Shown here: positions 11,170 to 21,531 of the stretch, one piece after another
Position numbering within the stretch: the first letter of the stretch is position 1
Layout: every line of letters starts with the position of its first letter
From: Corythucha ciliata
Lineage: Eukaryota; Arthropoda; Insecta; Hemiptera; Tingidae
Direction: 5' to 3'
Assembly (NCBI GenBank): GCA_038030265.1
Contig: CM075938.1
Span: 7,417,009-7,481,008, forward strand
DNA length: 64,000 nt
Notes under the pieces: model-generated
Database searches by the model: none
Told to the model about the DNA's origin: nothing
The model's input: the letters and a program-made list of their open reading frames with translations, nothing else
Made by a program: the position numbers and the translations under genes

Positions 11170-11324
11170 CTAATGTTTCCTTCTACCTGATTTTCTCTGT
11201 TCTTCCCACGAGCCACGACGTCTTCCCTTCACCCAACTTTTCCTTCCTTTTTTGGGAAGGGATGTATCTCCATCCTCAGAGCCTTCCACAGAAGACCTCG
11301 AGGAGGTTCCTTGTATGGTCAAGA
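11170..11324 (-). pseudogene. LINE J1 ORF1, C-terminal tail
   Basis: A basic, serine-rich tail that ends at the stop at 11170 and sits directly upstream of ORF2 on the minus strand. It is the last piece of J1 ORF1; the preceding piece with the zinc knuckle is at 14735-14954, on the far side of the Penelope-like insertion. Confidence 0.6.
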
Positions 11325-11433
11325 ATAAGCCTTCAAAGCTGATAATTTCTGCTTGGGGTGGTGGTTCGACTCGGACGGGATGATTAAGTCGGTGGCCGTT
11401 GGCTTGCGATATACCCCAAATTCTAATGCCGTG

Positions 11434-11679
11434 TTTTGACAAGGTACGTTTTATAGTAGTATATTTTTTTAAATGACCCCCCTTTATCCATGTTAAGTCC
11501 TTAGTTGTTTCCCCCCCCCCCTTCAACTCTTAATCTAGTCCCTAGTCATAATCTTAATGTTGTTTATGGAATTTGCAGAATTCTTTTTTCCCCGAAGATG
11601 GTTTCCTTGTAGACCGAAAACCGGTTAGGAATAATAAAAAAGACGTGTGGGAAGACAATATCTCTTCGTGATTAGATAT
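11434..11679 (+). repeat. Penelope left pseudo-LTR
   Basis: Direct repeat of 14332-14576, starting TTTTGACAAGGTACG and ending GATTAGATAT. It includes a C run and the block GACCGAAAACCGGTTAGG, a short palindrome that could fold. The two copies agree except for a few substitutions and length differences in homopolymers. Confidence 0.9.
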
Positions 11680-14270
11680 CTACAAAAAATCCCACAATAT
11701 CCACGCCATAAGATGGATCGATCAGCTCGTCGAGCTACTGGCGCTGTAAACTGGAAAGCTGGAGTCTCCGTTTTCCACACCATAAACAACAAAGCTCTAA
11801 ATTTAATTAAAGATTATTCTCTTGCCCAATTAAAAAATAGATATTTGACCCTTAAACTTAAATTTGGATTGGCGAATAGGAACATCTGGTTCATTAATAC
11901 GTGTTTAAAGAGGAAGTTTTGGCCCAACTTCGTAACAAATAATGAGATTTTCAAAAAGGAGTCCGGCGCGAAGGTAAATGAAAGGGTTAGAAATAAGCTG
12001 TATTTGATTGTGATGAAAGATGAAATGAAAAGATGGTACGAGAAACGAGATAGTGCATCGTTCTATCTGTTCGTCCTTTGGAACTCGTTGGTTAAAAGAA
12101 TGAGATATGATGAGTGGGAGTGTTTTGACTCGGAAGCGCGAGAAACAGTCTGGAAAAGGCTGATAAAGAAAAACAAAATTCTACATAAAAAATTGGAGAG
12201 TCTGGGGGGAAGAGAAAGAAAAGAGTATTTAAAGAGAGAGCGCATTGGAATAGGTGAACTTTTCCCAAGGACAGTTATCTTAGCACCCGTCATTTTCTCG
12301 GAAAAGGAGTGTGAGGTGCTCAACAAAGGTCTCAAATATGTGCCCCCGCGACCACCGTCTCGGAGTGACCTGCTTAGAACAATGGCCTCATTGGAGACTA
12401 ATATTAAAGAACAGGAAGTAAAACAGGAGTGTTCTATGGTGCTTAGAAGATCGCTGGGCTCGACGCGTAATGGGAATTTCACTATCAATGGGAGGGAAGG
12501 AAGGGTGATTAAGGAAATAAAAAGTAAGCTAACACAGTGCAACCTGATCGTATCTAAAGAAGATAAAGGGCAGGCGCTCGTTGTGATGGATAAGCAGCAG
12601 TACTCTGACAGGGTCCGAACTTTCCTAGGGGAGAATGGGTTTCAGGTGCTGCAAAAGGATCCCACTGAGCAGTACCAGAAGCAAGTGAGAGAGGCAGTGA
12701 AGCAATGTCGTTACGTAATTACAGATCGGGAAAAAATAGGAGGGAAGTACGTACAAACTAACCCAGCAGCCCCCGTGCTCTACTGTCTACCGAAAATGCA
12801 TAAGCAGCTGGTAGATGGTTTTCCGCCATTGCGACCTATTGCCTCATTCGTCTCAGCCCCGAGTGAACACATTGGGAAGCTAGTCAACAAGATGTTCAAG
12901 GAACTCACACAGTTCTGTCCGAAATACGGAGTTAAGAACAGTGCTGAATTGGTGAGCCGCGTGCAGAATGTGGAACTTGAAGAGAACACAATCCTATGCT
13001 CATTTGACATCGTCAATCTGTATCCGTCAGTTCCTCCCCGCATCGCGTTCAGAGTGGCGAAAGACTGTATGGAGAAGAAATGCAGCCAGCCATTGCTTGG
13101 AGAAGAGGTATTGACCCTTCTAGAGATGTGTCTCAAGCAGAGTTACGTCGAGTTCGATGGGTTTTTTATTCCCAGGAAGAAGGACTGGCCATGGGCTCCA
13201 GTGTTTCTCCCTTTTGCGCCGATCTGGTCCTTGACTACTTTGAAAGGAGTTTTGTAATGTCTAGTATGAATCCGTACTTTAACAAGATTAGGTTTTGGGG
13301 ACGTTACGTGGATGACACGTGCGTTCTTTGGGACGGAACCAGAAAAGAGCTCGACGATTTTCTGAGGTACCTGAACACTAGAGTCAAGTACCTCAGGTTC
13401 ACTGTGGAGGCGGAGGTAGACAATAAATTAAATTTCCTGGACCTGACCATCTCCCGAACAAACACGGCATTAGAATTTGGGGTATATCGCAAGCCAACGG
13501 CCACCGACTTAATCATCCCGTCCGAGTCAAACCACCACCCCAAGCAGAAATTATCAGCTTTGAAGGCTTATGTTCACCGTCTCGTTTCACTACCATTGAG
13601 CGAAGAAAATTACAAAAAAGAATGTTTAGCTGTAAGAGAGATAGCAGTAAATAATGGTTATAATGCCAATATTGTCAATGGCATGATAAAAAAGAAGGAA
13701 TTCGATCTTTTGTTAGACTCGATCTCTCCCGCACATGCTAGAGGGAACAACGAGTTTAGTGGCGATAAGTGGGTCCCCTTGCCTTATCTGGGTCGGATGT
13801 CCTTGGAGGTGGAGAGGGTGCTGAAGAGAGCGGGTTACCGACCAGCGTTCAAGGCGAATGGTTCTCTAAAGAACATGCTACCAAGCGGGAAGAATCCCAA
13901 AGAGCCTGAGAAGGGCAGTGGGATCTACAAGCTCAAGTGCGGGCTCTGCAAGGAAGCAACGTATGTAGGACGCACCATACGAAGTTTTGCTGTCAGGTTC
14001 AAAGAGCATACCCGCCGAATAGACTCGAGGTTTAGACAGCATACCAGCAACTGCGTCGGTGACGGGGTCCACACGGCCCAGATTATGATGAGAGAGCGGA
14101 AAAAAGGAGTGCTGAATGCTCTGGAGGGCTTCGTGATTCACGAGGAAATCTCCCACAACGAGAACTGCATCAACGGGCGAATTGAGGTTCCCGTATCTCC
14201 CTTCCTTTCACTCCTCCCACTCCTGCCGCCGAGCGCTCCTCCGAAAACTATAGCTTTAAAAGGAAATTAA
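11647..14270 (+). pseudogene. Penelope-like RT plus GIY-YIG endonuclease, one frameshift
   Basis: Two overlapping frames (11647-13257 and 13080-14270) form one protein of about 870 residues; the shift falls in the T run at 13162-13167. The first frame has a Lys/Arg-rich N-terminal region, YCLPKMHK and RPIASFVSAPSEH, and the motif A block CSFDIVNLYPSVPP. The second has EGLAMGSSVSPFCADL (motif B), RYVDDTCVLW (catalytic YVDD) and NFLDLTIS. It ends in a GIY-YIG nuclease, GIYKLKCGLCKEATYVGRT, with the Cys pair and following Arg typical of Penelope proteins. The enzyme would nick DNA with GIY-YIG and prime reverse transcription. Apart from the homopolymer shift it looks complete, so the element is probably young. 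Confidence 0.9.
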
Positions 14271-14331
14271 GATACCAGATTTGTTTTTGACTGTGATAGA
14301 TGTGCTCTACACGAAAAATTTTTTAGAGGTT

Positions 14332-14576
14332 TTTTGACAAGGTACGCTTTATAGTAATATATTTTTTAAATGACCCCCCTTTATCCATGTTAAGTCCTTA
14401 GTTGTTTCCCCCCCCCCCTTCAACTCTTAATCTAGTCCCTAGTCATAATCTTAATGTTGTTTATGGAATTTGCAGAATTCTTTTTTCCCCGAAGATGGTT
14501 TCCTTGTAGACCGAAAACCGGTTAGGAATAATAAAAAAGACGTGTGGGAAGACAATATCTCTTCGTGATTAGATAT
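14332..14576 (+). repeat. Penelope right pseudo-LTR
   Basis: Second direct copy of the pseudo-LTR, 62 bases after the stop of the coding region. It ends with the same GATTAGATAT as the left copy. Confidence 0.9.
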
Positions 14577-14591
14577 AATCAGACAGGTAAA

Positions 14592-14735
14592 ATCACAGAC
14601 GCCATGTTCGCTCTTATCAATTATCAGTCTTGTAAAATCCACCTTTTGTTGATGTTTTGTGGATGTCAACAAACCACCCCCCAACCATTCTTATTAAACT
14701 GATAAGAACGAACATGGCGCCGTATGCGTCTACTC
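14592..14735. mobile_element. Small foldback (MITE-like) beside Penelope element
   Basis: Imperfect inverted arms: ACGCCATGTTCGCTCTTATC near 14600, and on the complement of the right side GCGCCATGTTCGTTCTTATC. The loop is about 80 bases. It lies between the right Penelope terminus and the J1 zinc-knuckle sequence. Target duplication is not clear. Confidence 0.5.
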
Positions 14736-14954
14736 GTCTTTAAAGGTTCCTTAGCCTTGTGTGGTAGCCCACAGTTAACGCGTCGTCCAAACAAGCTTCA
14801 TCTTCTCGATGGTGCAGACGCCCACACTCACACATGAGATTATTTTTACATCTTTTAGCGATGTGACCAAACTCTTGGCACTTGAAGCACCTTCTCGGTG
14901 CGTTTAAGTATGGTCGTACCACGAATCTTTGGTAGGCGGCGTACATACTACTAG
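14735..14954 (-). pseudogene. LINE J1 ORF1, zinc-knuckle part
   Basis: Encodes RPYLNAPRRCFKCQEFGH and following residues: a CCHC knuckle (CFKCQEFGHIAKRC) and a second, Cys/His-containing one (CECGRLHHREDEAC). A frameshift near 14765 is followed by VNCGLPHKAKEP, probably the third knuckle. Upstream it joins, across the CR1-like insertion, to the frame ending at 19404. Confidence 0.75.
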
Positions 14955-15184
14955 GAATAGTAAAGTAAAGTAGTAAAGTATATATTTCGGCACATGATAC
15001 AAAAAATAAAAGCAAAACAAAATTATACCTATATAACAATAATTGTGCCCACGGAGGCCTAAGTCCAACGGACTTGTATCCCTCCGAGGGATTGCCTCTA
15101 ACCGTTATATAATTCTAATTCTACAAGTATTATACATTGATTTTTTAGGACTCTATTGCAATTGCCATGATCAACAAGCGTCGT

Positions 15185-18100
15185 CTATCTTACACACTTA
15201 AGTTTGACATCCAAGAAATTTTTAAAATCTTTAATTCTACTAAACTGTTTGAGATTAATTTTATTGTCGTACAAAAATTTAAGAGAAACATAATAAGCAT
15301 TTTTTCTAAACATCTCCAAATTCACTTTAGGTAACCTTATATTTGACTGAACTGTCGTTCGGGTTGTAACCCCACGGGAAATCTCGTTTCTTTCTATCCC
15401 CGTCTTATATAAATGTAGACACGACTCTCTCAGAAATATATCTTTGATCTTTAAGACATTAAACTCCTCAAACAAAACCGATGTATGGGATCCGAATGGC
15501 TTTCGTAAAATTATACGTAATACTATATTTTGTACAGTTTGTAACATTCGAATACACCTTTTACTAGCCCCACCCCACGCCAAAATACCATACTTTACCA
15601 AAGAAACAAATAAACCAAAATATACCATTCTAAGCACTCTTAGATTAACCAAACCCCTCAAAATTTTAAATATATAAAATAGTTTTCTTAATCTTTTAAC
15701 AAGTTGAACAATATGTACATTAAATTTCAGATTTTCATCAATAAAGACACCTAAATACTTACAATTAGTCGAGTACGGGATTACTTCACAGGAACAATGT
15801 TTTGGGGTATTACAATTGAAACTGTGAAACTTCATACACAGATTTCGTTCAGAATTTGACGATGATGACGCTGCGGAGAACCTCAAAACAGAGGTCTTAC
15901 TTATATTAAGCCGTAAATAATTAAGATCCAACCACGTCCTAACCAACTGAAAATCTTCAGTGGCCTTCTCAATTAAGTCAGCAGGTGAATCGCTCCAGAC
16001 TATAATAGCCGTATCATCCGCAAAACCAAAGATCTTTCCATTAAGCTTAACATCCATAAGTTCATTAATATATAACAGAAAAAGAATCGGTCCGAGTACA
16101 GTACCTTGTGGAACACCACTCATAATACCTTTACTACTACTAGTCGAATCACCAACCCTAACTCTTTGTGTCCGATTCGAAAGGTAAGACTCAAAAAGCT
16201 TCAAAACTAATCCTCTAATACCATAAGCATACAACTTATTTAATAATACTTTGTGCTGCACACAATCAAAAGCCTTACTAATGTCAAGAAAAATCCCCAT
16301 TAATTGAAAACCCTCATTACATTTCTGAGAAATTAATTTATTCAGTTGAAATAAAGCATGTTCTGTACTTAAATTATGTTGAAAACCAAATTGTCTCTTT
16401 GAGATAATATCCGATTTTTCCAGGAAAGATATTAACCTAGATTTAATACATTTTTCTAGGACTTTGGAAAGTGGCAAGGTTAATGAGATTGGCCTATAAT
16501 TGTCTTTTAAATCCTTATCCCCTGACTTGAAAAGCGGAACTACAATGGAATTCTTGAACAGATCCGGATAAACACCCGTAGCAAAAACCAGATTAAAAAT
16601 GTGCGCTAAGATCGTACTTATGAACGGACTAATCATTTTAAGAACCTTGTTTGTGATACCCCCATAATTATAACTGCTCTGAGGTTTTAAACCAGCAATA
16701 AATTTTTCAATTTCAGAATGACTCACAGGACTCAAAAACATTGACTTTGTTGCAGTGAAATTAGAACATTTCGCCCTCAAATTATCTACCAAAACATTAG
16801 CAGGTTGTTTTATGTCCCTGCACGCTTTCTGACCAACATTGACAAAAAAATCGTTAAAAGCATTCGCAATGTCAACCTTATCTTCCAAAAAGCTCCCGTC
16901 GTCATTTCTAATTTTTGAACAAACAACATCGTTCACATTCTTCCTAATATTAGTTGCTAATTTAATTGTTTCCCATAACGATTTAATATTACCTTCTGAC
17001 TTTTTAAATAACACACCATAATACGCGTTTTTCACTTTTTTAATCAAAAGATTCAACAGGTTTCTGTAACGGTTATAGAACATTTTTAATTCCACATTAA
17101 AAGGTTGTTTCTTTAAAGTTTTTTTAATTTTATCCCTATTGCGTATGGAAATGACAATTCCTCTCGTAATCCAGGGCTTTATTTTACATAACTTGCCTTT
17201 TTTCGTATTAACTTCTTTTGTACAAGATAAAACATGGCCCTCGATAATTTCAAAAAAATTTAAAAGAGCTACGTTGACATCGGTTTCCGTCATCAAGGTA
17301 CCCCAGCTTTCCTTACTAACATTTTCTAATAATTTAGTGTAATTAATAACAGTGCGCGAAAAGTTCTTCTTGTCTCCATTAGAATTCTTATTAGAGTTTA
17401 ATGTTTTACAACTAGGTACAAATAAACAGCCCATAACCACTAAATGGTCCGTCAAATCATTGTCATATAATACTCCCACGCTTTTTTCCACCAAACAACC
17501 TCTCGCAAAAATATGATCAAGACAAGATCCGGAACCATTAGCCATTATTGTACAAGTATTTATGTAACAAACCATTCCATACTTACACAAAATATTAATG
17601 TACTTTTCAGCTATCTTTGAATGTGAAAGTATATCAATGTTAATATCCCCCCCAAAATATGAATACCACTATTCTTAAAATTATTTAAATGAAAATCTAA
17701 ACTTTCCAAAAATGTGTAAACATTTCTATCATGTGACTTATAAATTGCAGTAAGTGATATTTTAATATCATCAAAAACAAAATGAATACACAGAGTTACA
17801 TTCTTCAATTTTATCCACTTCAAATCCTTAACTACTAAATCGTTCCGTATGTACACCGACACCCCTTCAGCTATATTAATGTGAGATGAGGTAATAAAGG
17901 ACCTATATCCTGACAATTCAAAATTATGTTGTTTCTCATTCCAAGTTTCAGATAAAATAATTACATGAATCACGACATCCAAAGAAGTAACAAAAGCACA
18001 AAACCTATCAAAATTTTTTTTAACACTTCTTATATTCTGATTAATAAAATTAAGTCCTTTACATTTTTTAATGGTAAATTCCACTTCACTAATATCGTCA

Positions 18101-18195
18101 CAGTATATATTATCAGCTTGATTATAATTATCAATTATTTCTATCATTTCATTCTCCATGAAAACCTGTAAAAAGAAGTAAACGCAAAATAACAC
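15185..18195 (-). pseudogene. CR1-like C1 ORF2: endonuclease and RT, one frameshift
   Basis: The first frame (18195-17611) carries the AP-endonuclease start LNFINQNIRSVKKNF and ILSETWNEKQ with the catalytic glutamate. It shifts in a G run (plus-strand C run, 17648-17654) at HILGG, then continues in the second frame (17590-15185). There I see SCLDHIF and LTDHLVV (endonuclease), NYRPISLTLPLSKVLEKCIK, MGIFLDISKAFDCVQHK (motif A), SGVPQGTVLGPILFLLYINE (motif B) and FADDTAIIV (motif C). The thumb and C-terminal region complete it, about 1000 residues in all. A seven-base G run where eight are needed could be a real mutation or a sequencing error. Confidence 0.88.
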
Positions 18196-18213
18196 GGAAA
18201 AATGTAAACATGA

Positions 18214-19242
18214 TTAAGAAGTGCCTAAACACGCTTCATCAGATAAAAACGAACTGCATTTCCGGTCAATGTCAATTTTAACAAGTTGAGACGGTTGGAA
18301 AATTCTGAGAGCACGATCACCCTCATTTTTCCTCATAAGAATCCTTCCACTCGACGTCCAGATGTATTTAAATCCGTACGCTTTCCCCACTTGCTTAGCC
18401 ATCCAAAGTAGACGCCTATTAAAAGGCGTGAGTTTTTCGTTCAGGAATAGCCGTTGCTCACTGGAGAAACTCGATGACAAATCCGACGCGAACACAGCCT
18501 TATTCCGAAAAGCCCGCAATAGACTATCTTTAATCTCCGCATTGCCTAATTTAACGGTCACAATATTCATAACTTTCTTCGAATTATTTCGAATTCTGTA
18601 TCCTTTAACAATATCCTCTTTAACCAGATCACACCCCACATGTTTAGATAAGGAAACAAAAATTTCAGTCACATTTTCATTTTTCGATTCAGGCAAACCA
18701 ACCAGTTCAATTTCATTTTCCAAGAAAAATTGATCATAACCGTTCACCTTTGCCGATAAGTTGTGAATTACACCTTTCAAATTTCTATTTTCCTTCATGA
18801 GTTCTTCGTTTTGTTGCATCAGCTGGTTCACGGTTTTTTCAAGCGATGAAATAGTTTTTAACGCATCATCAAGCTTCTCCGAATGAAAATGCATTGATTT
18901 CTCCACTCCCTTGAAGTCCTCTTTTAAATCTTTAATACTTTTTTTCAAAAGAGCTTCAATTTTTCTTTCAAGGCTATAATTACCCGGAACATCAGAATCT
19001 GAATTGACTGACTCACCATCGGAATCCGATGATACCGGCGAACTCATCTTTTTTATTTCCACCTTCTTTGCCACACTTTTCCGGCGACACGTATCACATT
19101 TCCATTTGTCCTTTTTCTTTCCGAGTTTAGAAAAGTTTTCTTTGGAGACTCCGGCACAAGCATAATGAAACTTATTATTACAAACACTGCAACCCAAACG
19201 TTTTTTAGGCGAAAGTTCAGTTTCACATGAATCGCAATTCAT
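18214..19242 (-). CDS. CR1-like C1 ORF1: PHD finger, coiled coil, RRM-like
   Basis: Intact 342-codon frame. The N-terminus is a PHD-type zinc finger (CDSCETEL, CSVCNNKFHYACAG, WKCDTC). An acidic serine-rich linker follows, then a predicted coiled coil around residues 100-155 (EKTVNQLMQQNEELMKENRN) and an RRM-like/C-terminal domain (IELVGLPESKNE, VKGYRIR, RRLLWMAKQVGKAYGFKYIW). This is the usual ORF1 layout of CR1-group elements; such proteins bind the element RNA and form particles. ORF2 begins 18 bases after its stop on the same strand. Confidence 0.88.
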   Translation of the reverse strand: MNCDSCETELSPKKRLGCSVCNNKFHYACAGVSKENFSKLGKKKDKWKCDTCRRKSVAKKVEIKKMSSPVSSDSDGESVNSDSDVPGNYSLERKIEALLKKSIKDLKEDFKGVEKSMHFHSEKLDDALKTISSLEKTVNQLMQQNEELMKENRNLKGVIHNLSAKVNGYDQFFLENEIELVGLPESKNENVTEIFVSLSKHVGCDLVKEDIVKGYRIRNNSKKVMNIVTVKLGNAEIKDSLLRAFRNKAVFASDLSSSFSSEQRLFLNEKLTPFNRRLLWMAKQVGKAYGFKYIWTSSGRILMRKNEGDRALRIFQPSQLVKIDIDRKCSSFLSDEACLGTS

Positions 19243-19403
19243 ATTTAATTTTTACGCCTCTTCTTTCACTCCCACAGAAAAATTAAGAGGTAAGAGATTT
19301 AAAAATAAAAATTAGACTTTGATAAATGAAGAAAAAAAATATCTCTCTCTTATAAATCACTCTGAACTCATCGAAGGCTAGAAGCAAACAATCGGAGAAT
19401 AGT

Positions 19404-20299
19404 GTTCCCATTGAAAGTTAATACTACAGTTCCGGTCTTCACCTGAACTCCGTCGACCTTTTTCGTCATGAACCTGGCTGCTGTCACGTTATACTGTTGG
19501 AAACTCTCGAAGACTTCCTCCTCGTTGAAATTTTCCAACTCCTTCGACGAAATAACCCCTCTAACCGTGTTCAGCCTTTCGGGTGCTACCGCGCTGACTT
19601 TCTCGTCGATGAACGTATCGAGTTTCTTCAACTTCTCCGATTGTTCTTTTGTAACGGTTTCTATTACCAGTTTCCCTGTCGGTGTTTTCTTAGCGCTCTT
19701 CACCCTTCCGACAGTCGTGTCGATAAACTTTGCTATTTGGAAGATGGATACTTCTGGAAAGATCCACTGGGTTTTTCTAAAACCGCAAACCTATCCCAGA
19801 GTTCTGTCATGCTCACTTCTTGCCCCCTTCCAATACTTCCAGATTCACCACCAGTTACTTCTTGCACCCTTTTTGGGGATCGCTTTTTTACTCTTTTGGT
19901 TTGTCTAAGTAGACCTTGCCCATCAGATGGGTCGTAAGGTTCCATAACAACCTGTTTCCTTTTTCTTTTTTCCACTTCACTTGCGGTTTGGGATGTCATA
20001 GTCTCAATACTTCTCGCTGCGCTCAAAGGATACTTCAGCACATCCATTGATTTTTTAATTATGGGATGTGTTCCCGATACGATTTCTGTGTCGAATTTTT
20101 CCGACGTCTCATCATGAGTTCCACATCTTTTGGCAGCCGTTTTACTTAGAGAGCTGACAGGGGCCGTTCCCCTATCTGTCTTTTGTACGTTGTTTTCCTG
20201 TTTAGAGTCCTTGTCCGCGCCAGTTTCGCTCAAGAGGCCCTGACTTCCCCCTGAGTTGCCGTTAGACAGACCGGCTATTTCTTTTATTGCAGCAGCCAT
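19404..20299 (-). pseudogene. LINE J1 ORF1, N-terminal part
   Basis: Starts with MAAAIKEIAGLSNGNSGG and a low-complexity polar region. After a frameshift near 19715 it continues into a domain with ARFMTKKVDGVQVKTGTVVL and LTFNGNT, typical of the region just before the zinc knuckles in jockey-type ORF1. The CR1-like insertion cuts it at 19403. Confidence 0.75.
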
Positions 20300-20692
20300 T
20301 TTGTCGAAAAATGCATTTTTATCCTACTGCCAGGTCGGGTTGAGGCTTCTCGAAACCCTATATTCAGAAATTGTCCTTTCCGGGTCATGTCAATACCAGA
20401 TTCCGTTCATATGACATTTACGTTCATGGCTCATAGGAGGGATGGGAAAATTAAGGGATGGACGCATGGGAAAGGGGGTGGCCAATGGCCTTAGGATAGT
20501 TACAAGGCTGGGATGCGTCCCTATAACTAGGCTACAGGACCCCAGGATTGCCAAACCCGTGTGACATTGGGACATCACCCTGCGAGGTTCGGGGTGCCTG
20601 TGGCTAACGAGACCCGACTCCCGGCTTTTCTGTAGGGGTGTGCTCCCTTAGACGGCTGCCTTACCAGGCTAACGGATCCGTCCACCCGCCCC

Positions 20693-20693
<1 letters not shown>
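20300..20693 (-). other. LINE J1 5' untranslated region
   Basis: GC-richer sequence directly upstream of J1 ORF1, reaching to the ATT microsatellite at 20694. No open frame of note. Position and composition suggest the 5' UTR and internal promoter region of J1; the boundary is inferred from the microsatellite junction. Confidence 0.55.

Positions 20694-20734
<41 letters not shown>
20694..20734. repeat. (ATT)n microsatellite at J1 5' end
   Basis: About thirteen TTA/ATT units directly abut the 5' end of J1. Similar tracts occur at the 5' end of the I-like LINE (24951), at its 3' end (21106) and beside the tRNA-like SINE at 63855. Confidence 0.9.
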
Positions 20735-20735
<1 letters not shown>

Positions 20736-20851
20736 GATTGATATAATGAATAAATCTGTCGCCGGCATTTTAATTAGTAAATTAATTAAACTGATATTAT
20801 CCGGACGACGATGGAAGGGCATAGCCCAACACGATTCGAGTTTCGAGAAAA

Positions 20852-20930
20852 AATGGCTCTCCGGCGGGATTTGAACCCGCAACCTCTGGATTACCAGTCC
20901 AGCACGCTGCCATTTGCGCCACGGAGGCGC
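20852..20930 (-). tRNA. tRNA-Thr(GGU)-like sequence, left arm
   Basis: On the minus strand: an A-box-like TGGCGCAAATGG, an anticodon arm CTGGA-CTGGTAA-TCCAG giving anticodon GGT, and a T arm GCGGG-TTCAAAT-CCCGC with a good B box. A T6 terminator follows directly after GCCA. The acceptor stem pairs at five of seven positions, with mismatches at the two outermost pairs. It could be a decayed tRNA gene or the head of a tRNA-derived SINE; function is uncertain. Confidence 0.6.
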
Positions 20931-20955
20931 CTATGGGAGTCGTACTCCGAGGGAT

Positions 20956-21029
20956 AAGCTAAGCGCAAATGGCAGCGTGCTGGACTGGTAATCCAGAGGT
21001 TGCGGGTTCAAATCCCGCCGGAGAGCCAT
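20956..21029 (+). tRNA. tRNA-Thr(GGU)-like sequence, right arm
   Basis: Same D, anticodon and T arms as the left copy but facing the other way, so the two would be transcribed divergently from the 43-base spacer. The 5' acceptor strand comes from the spacer and does not pair with CGGAGAGCC, so this copy is probably not a functional tRNA. A T6 tract lies at 21028-21034. Confidence 0.5.
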
Positions 21030-21531
21030 TTTTTCTCGAAACTCGAATCGTGTTGGGCTATGCCCTTCCATCGTCGTCCGGATAATATCAGTTTAATTAA
21101 TTTACTAATTATTATTATTATTACTATTTTTTTTTTTGGGAGCAGGGAGGTGGAAATGCATTTACGCACAGAGTGCCGGACTCCTGCCAGATGGCAGACT
21201 ACCGGCTAAACCCCCCCCCCTTTTAGGGCATCGACTGCTGGGGTCATTAGCCTGGATATCAGTGTGTTTCACATCTTCAGATGCTGCGGGTTACTAAGGT
21301 AAGATCCGTGGTTATGGTGTTTTTATAGTTTACTGTATATATTAGTTAATTTTAGGAACTGTAGGACGTTTTTCAGTAGTTCGTTCGATGTAGTTAGAAG
21401 GGTCGTAAGCGTTGGATTCGGTGGGAAGTTACACGTGGCTCTTTCTGCGGTGAATAGTGGGCAGTCCAGTAGGATATGGGTTATGGTAAGAGGTTCTTCG
21501 CAATGTGAACAGTATGGTTGTGCGCTTCGTG

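Larger units (their letters stand above)
11325..14576 (+). mobile_element. Penelope-like element with pseudo-LTRs
   Basis: The structure is complete for a Penelope-like element. A short inverted internal fragment (11325-11435) is followed by a left pseudo-LTR (11434-11679), one protein-coding region (11647-14270) and a right pseudo-LTR (14332-14576) in direct orientation. The two repeats differ at only a few positions. The inverted fragment is the reverse complement of about 13461-13571 of the same element with one visible mismatch. Such a partly inverted 5' end is known from this class. The element lies in the opposite orientation to J1 and splits its ORF1. Confidence 0.9.
14962..19396 (-). 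mobile_element. CR1-like LINE C1, nearly full length
   Basis: A two-ORF non-LTR retrotransposon. It has a 5' UTR (19396-19243), ORF1 with a PHD-type finger (19242-18214), ORF2 with endonuclease and RT (18195-15185), and a 3' end of short ACTTT-type repeats without poly(A), as in the CR1 group. It is inserted in J1 ORF1 with a 7-base target duplication, GAATAGT on the + strand, at 14955-14961 and 19397-19403. Removing it restores the J1 frame through FNGNTIPSSMYAAYQRF. One homopolymer frameshift in ORF2 is the only obvious lesion. Confidence 0.9.
20771..21111. repeat. Palindrome with 149-base arms and tRNA-like sequences
   Basis: Left arm 20771-20919 and right arm 20963-21111 are reverse complements, identical as far as I can read, around a 43-base spacer. 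Each arm contains the body of a tRNA. The arms are flanked by ATT-rich sequence on the right and, about 36 bases away, on the left. Such near-perfect arms imply a recent event or conversion between arms. Confidence 0.9.
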
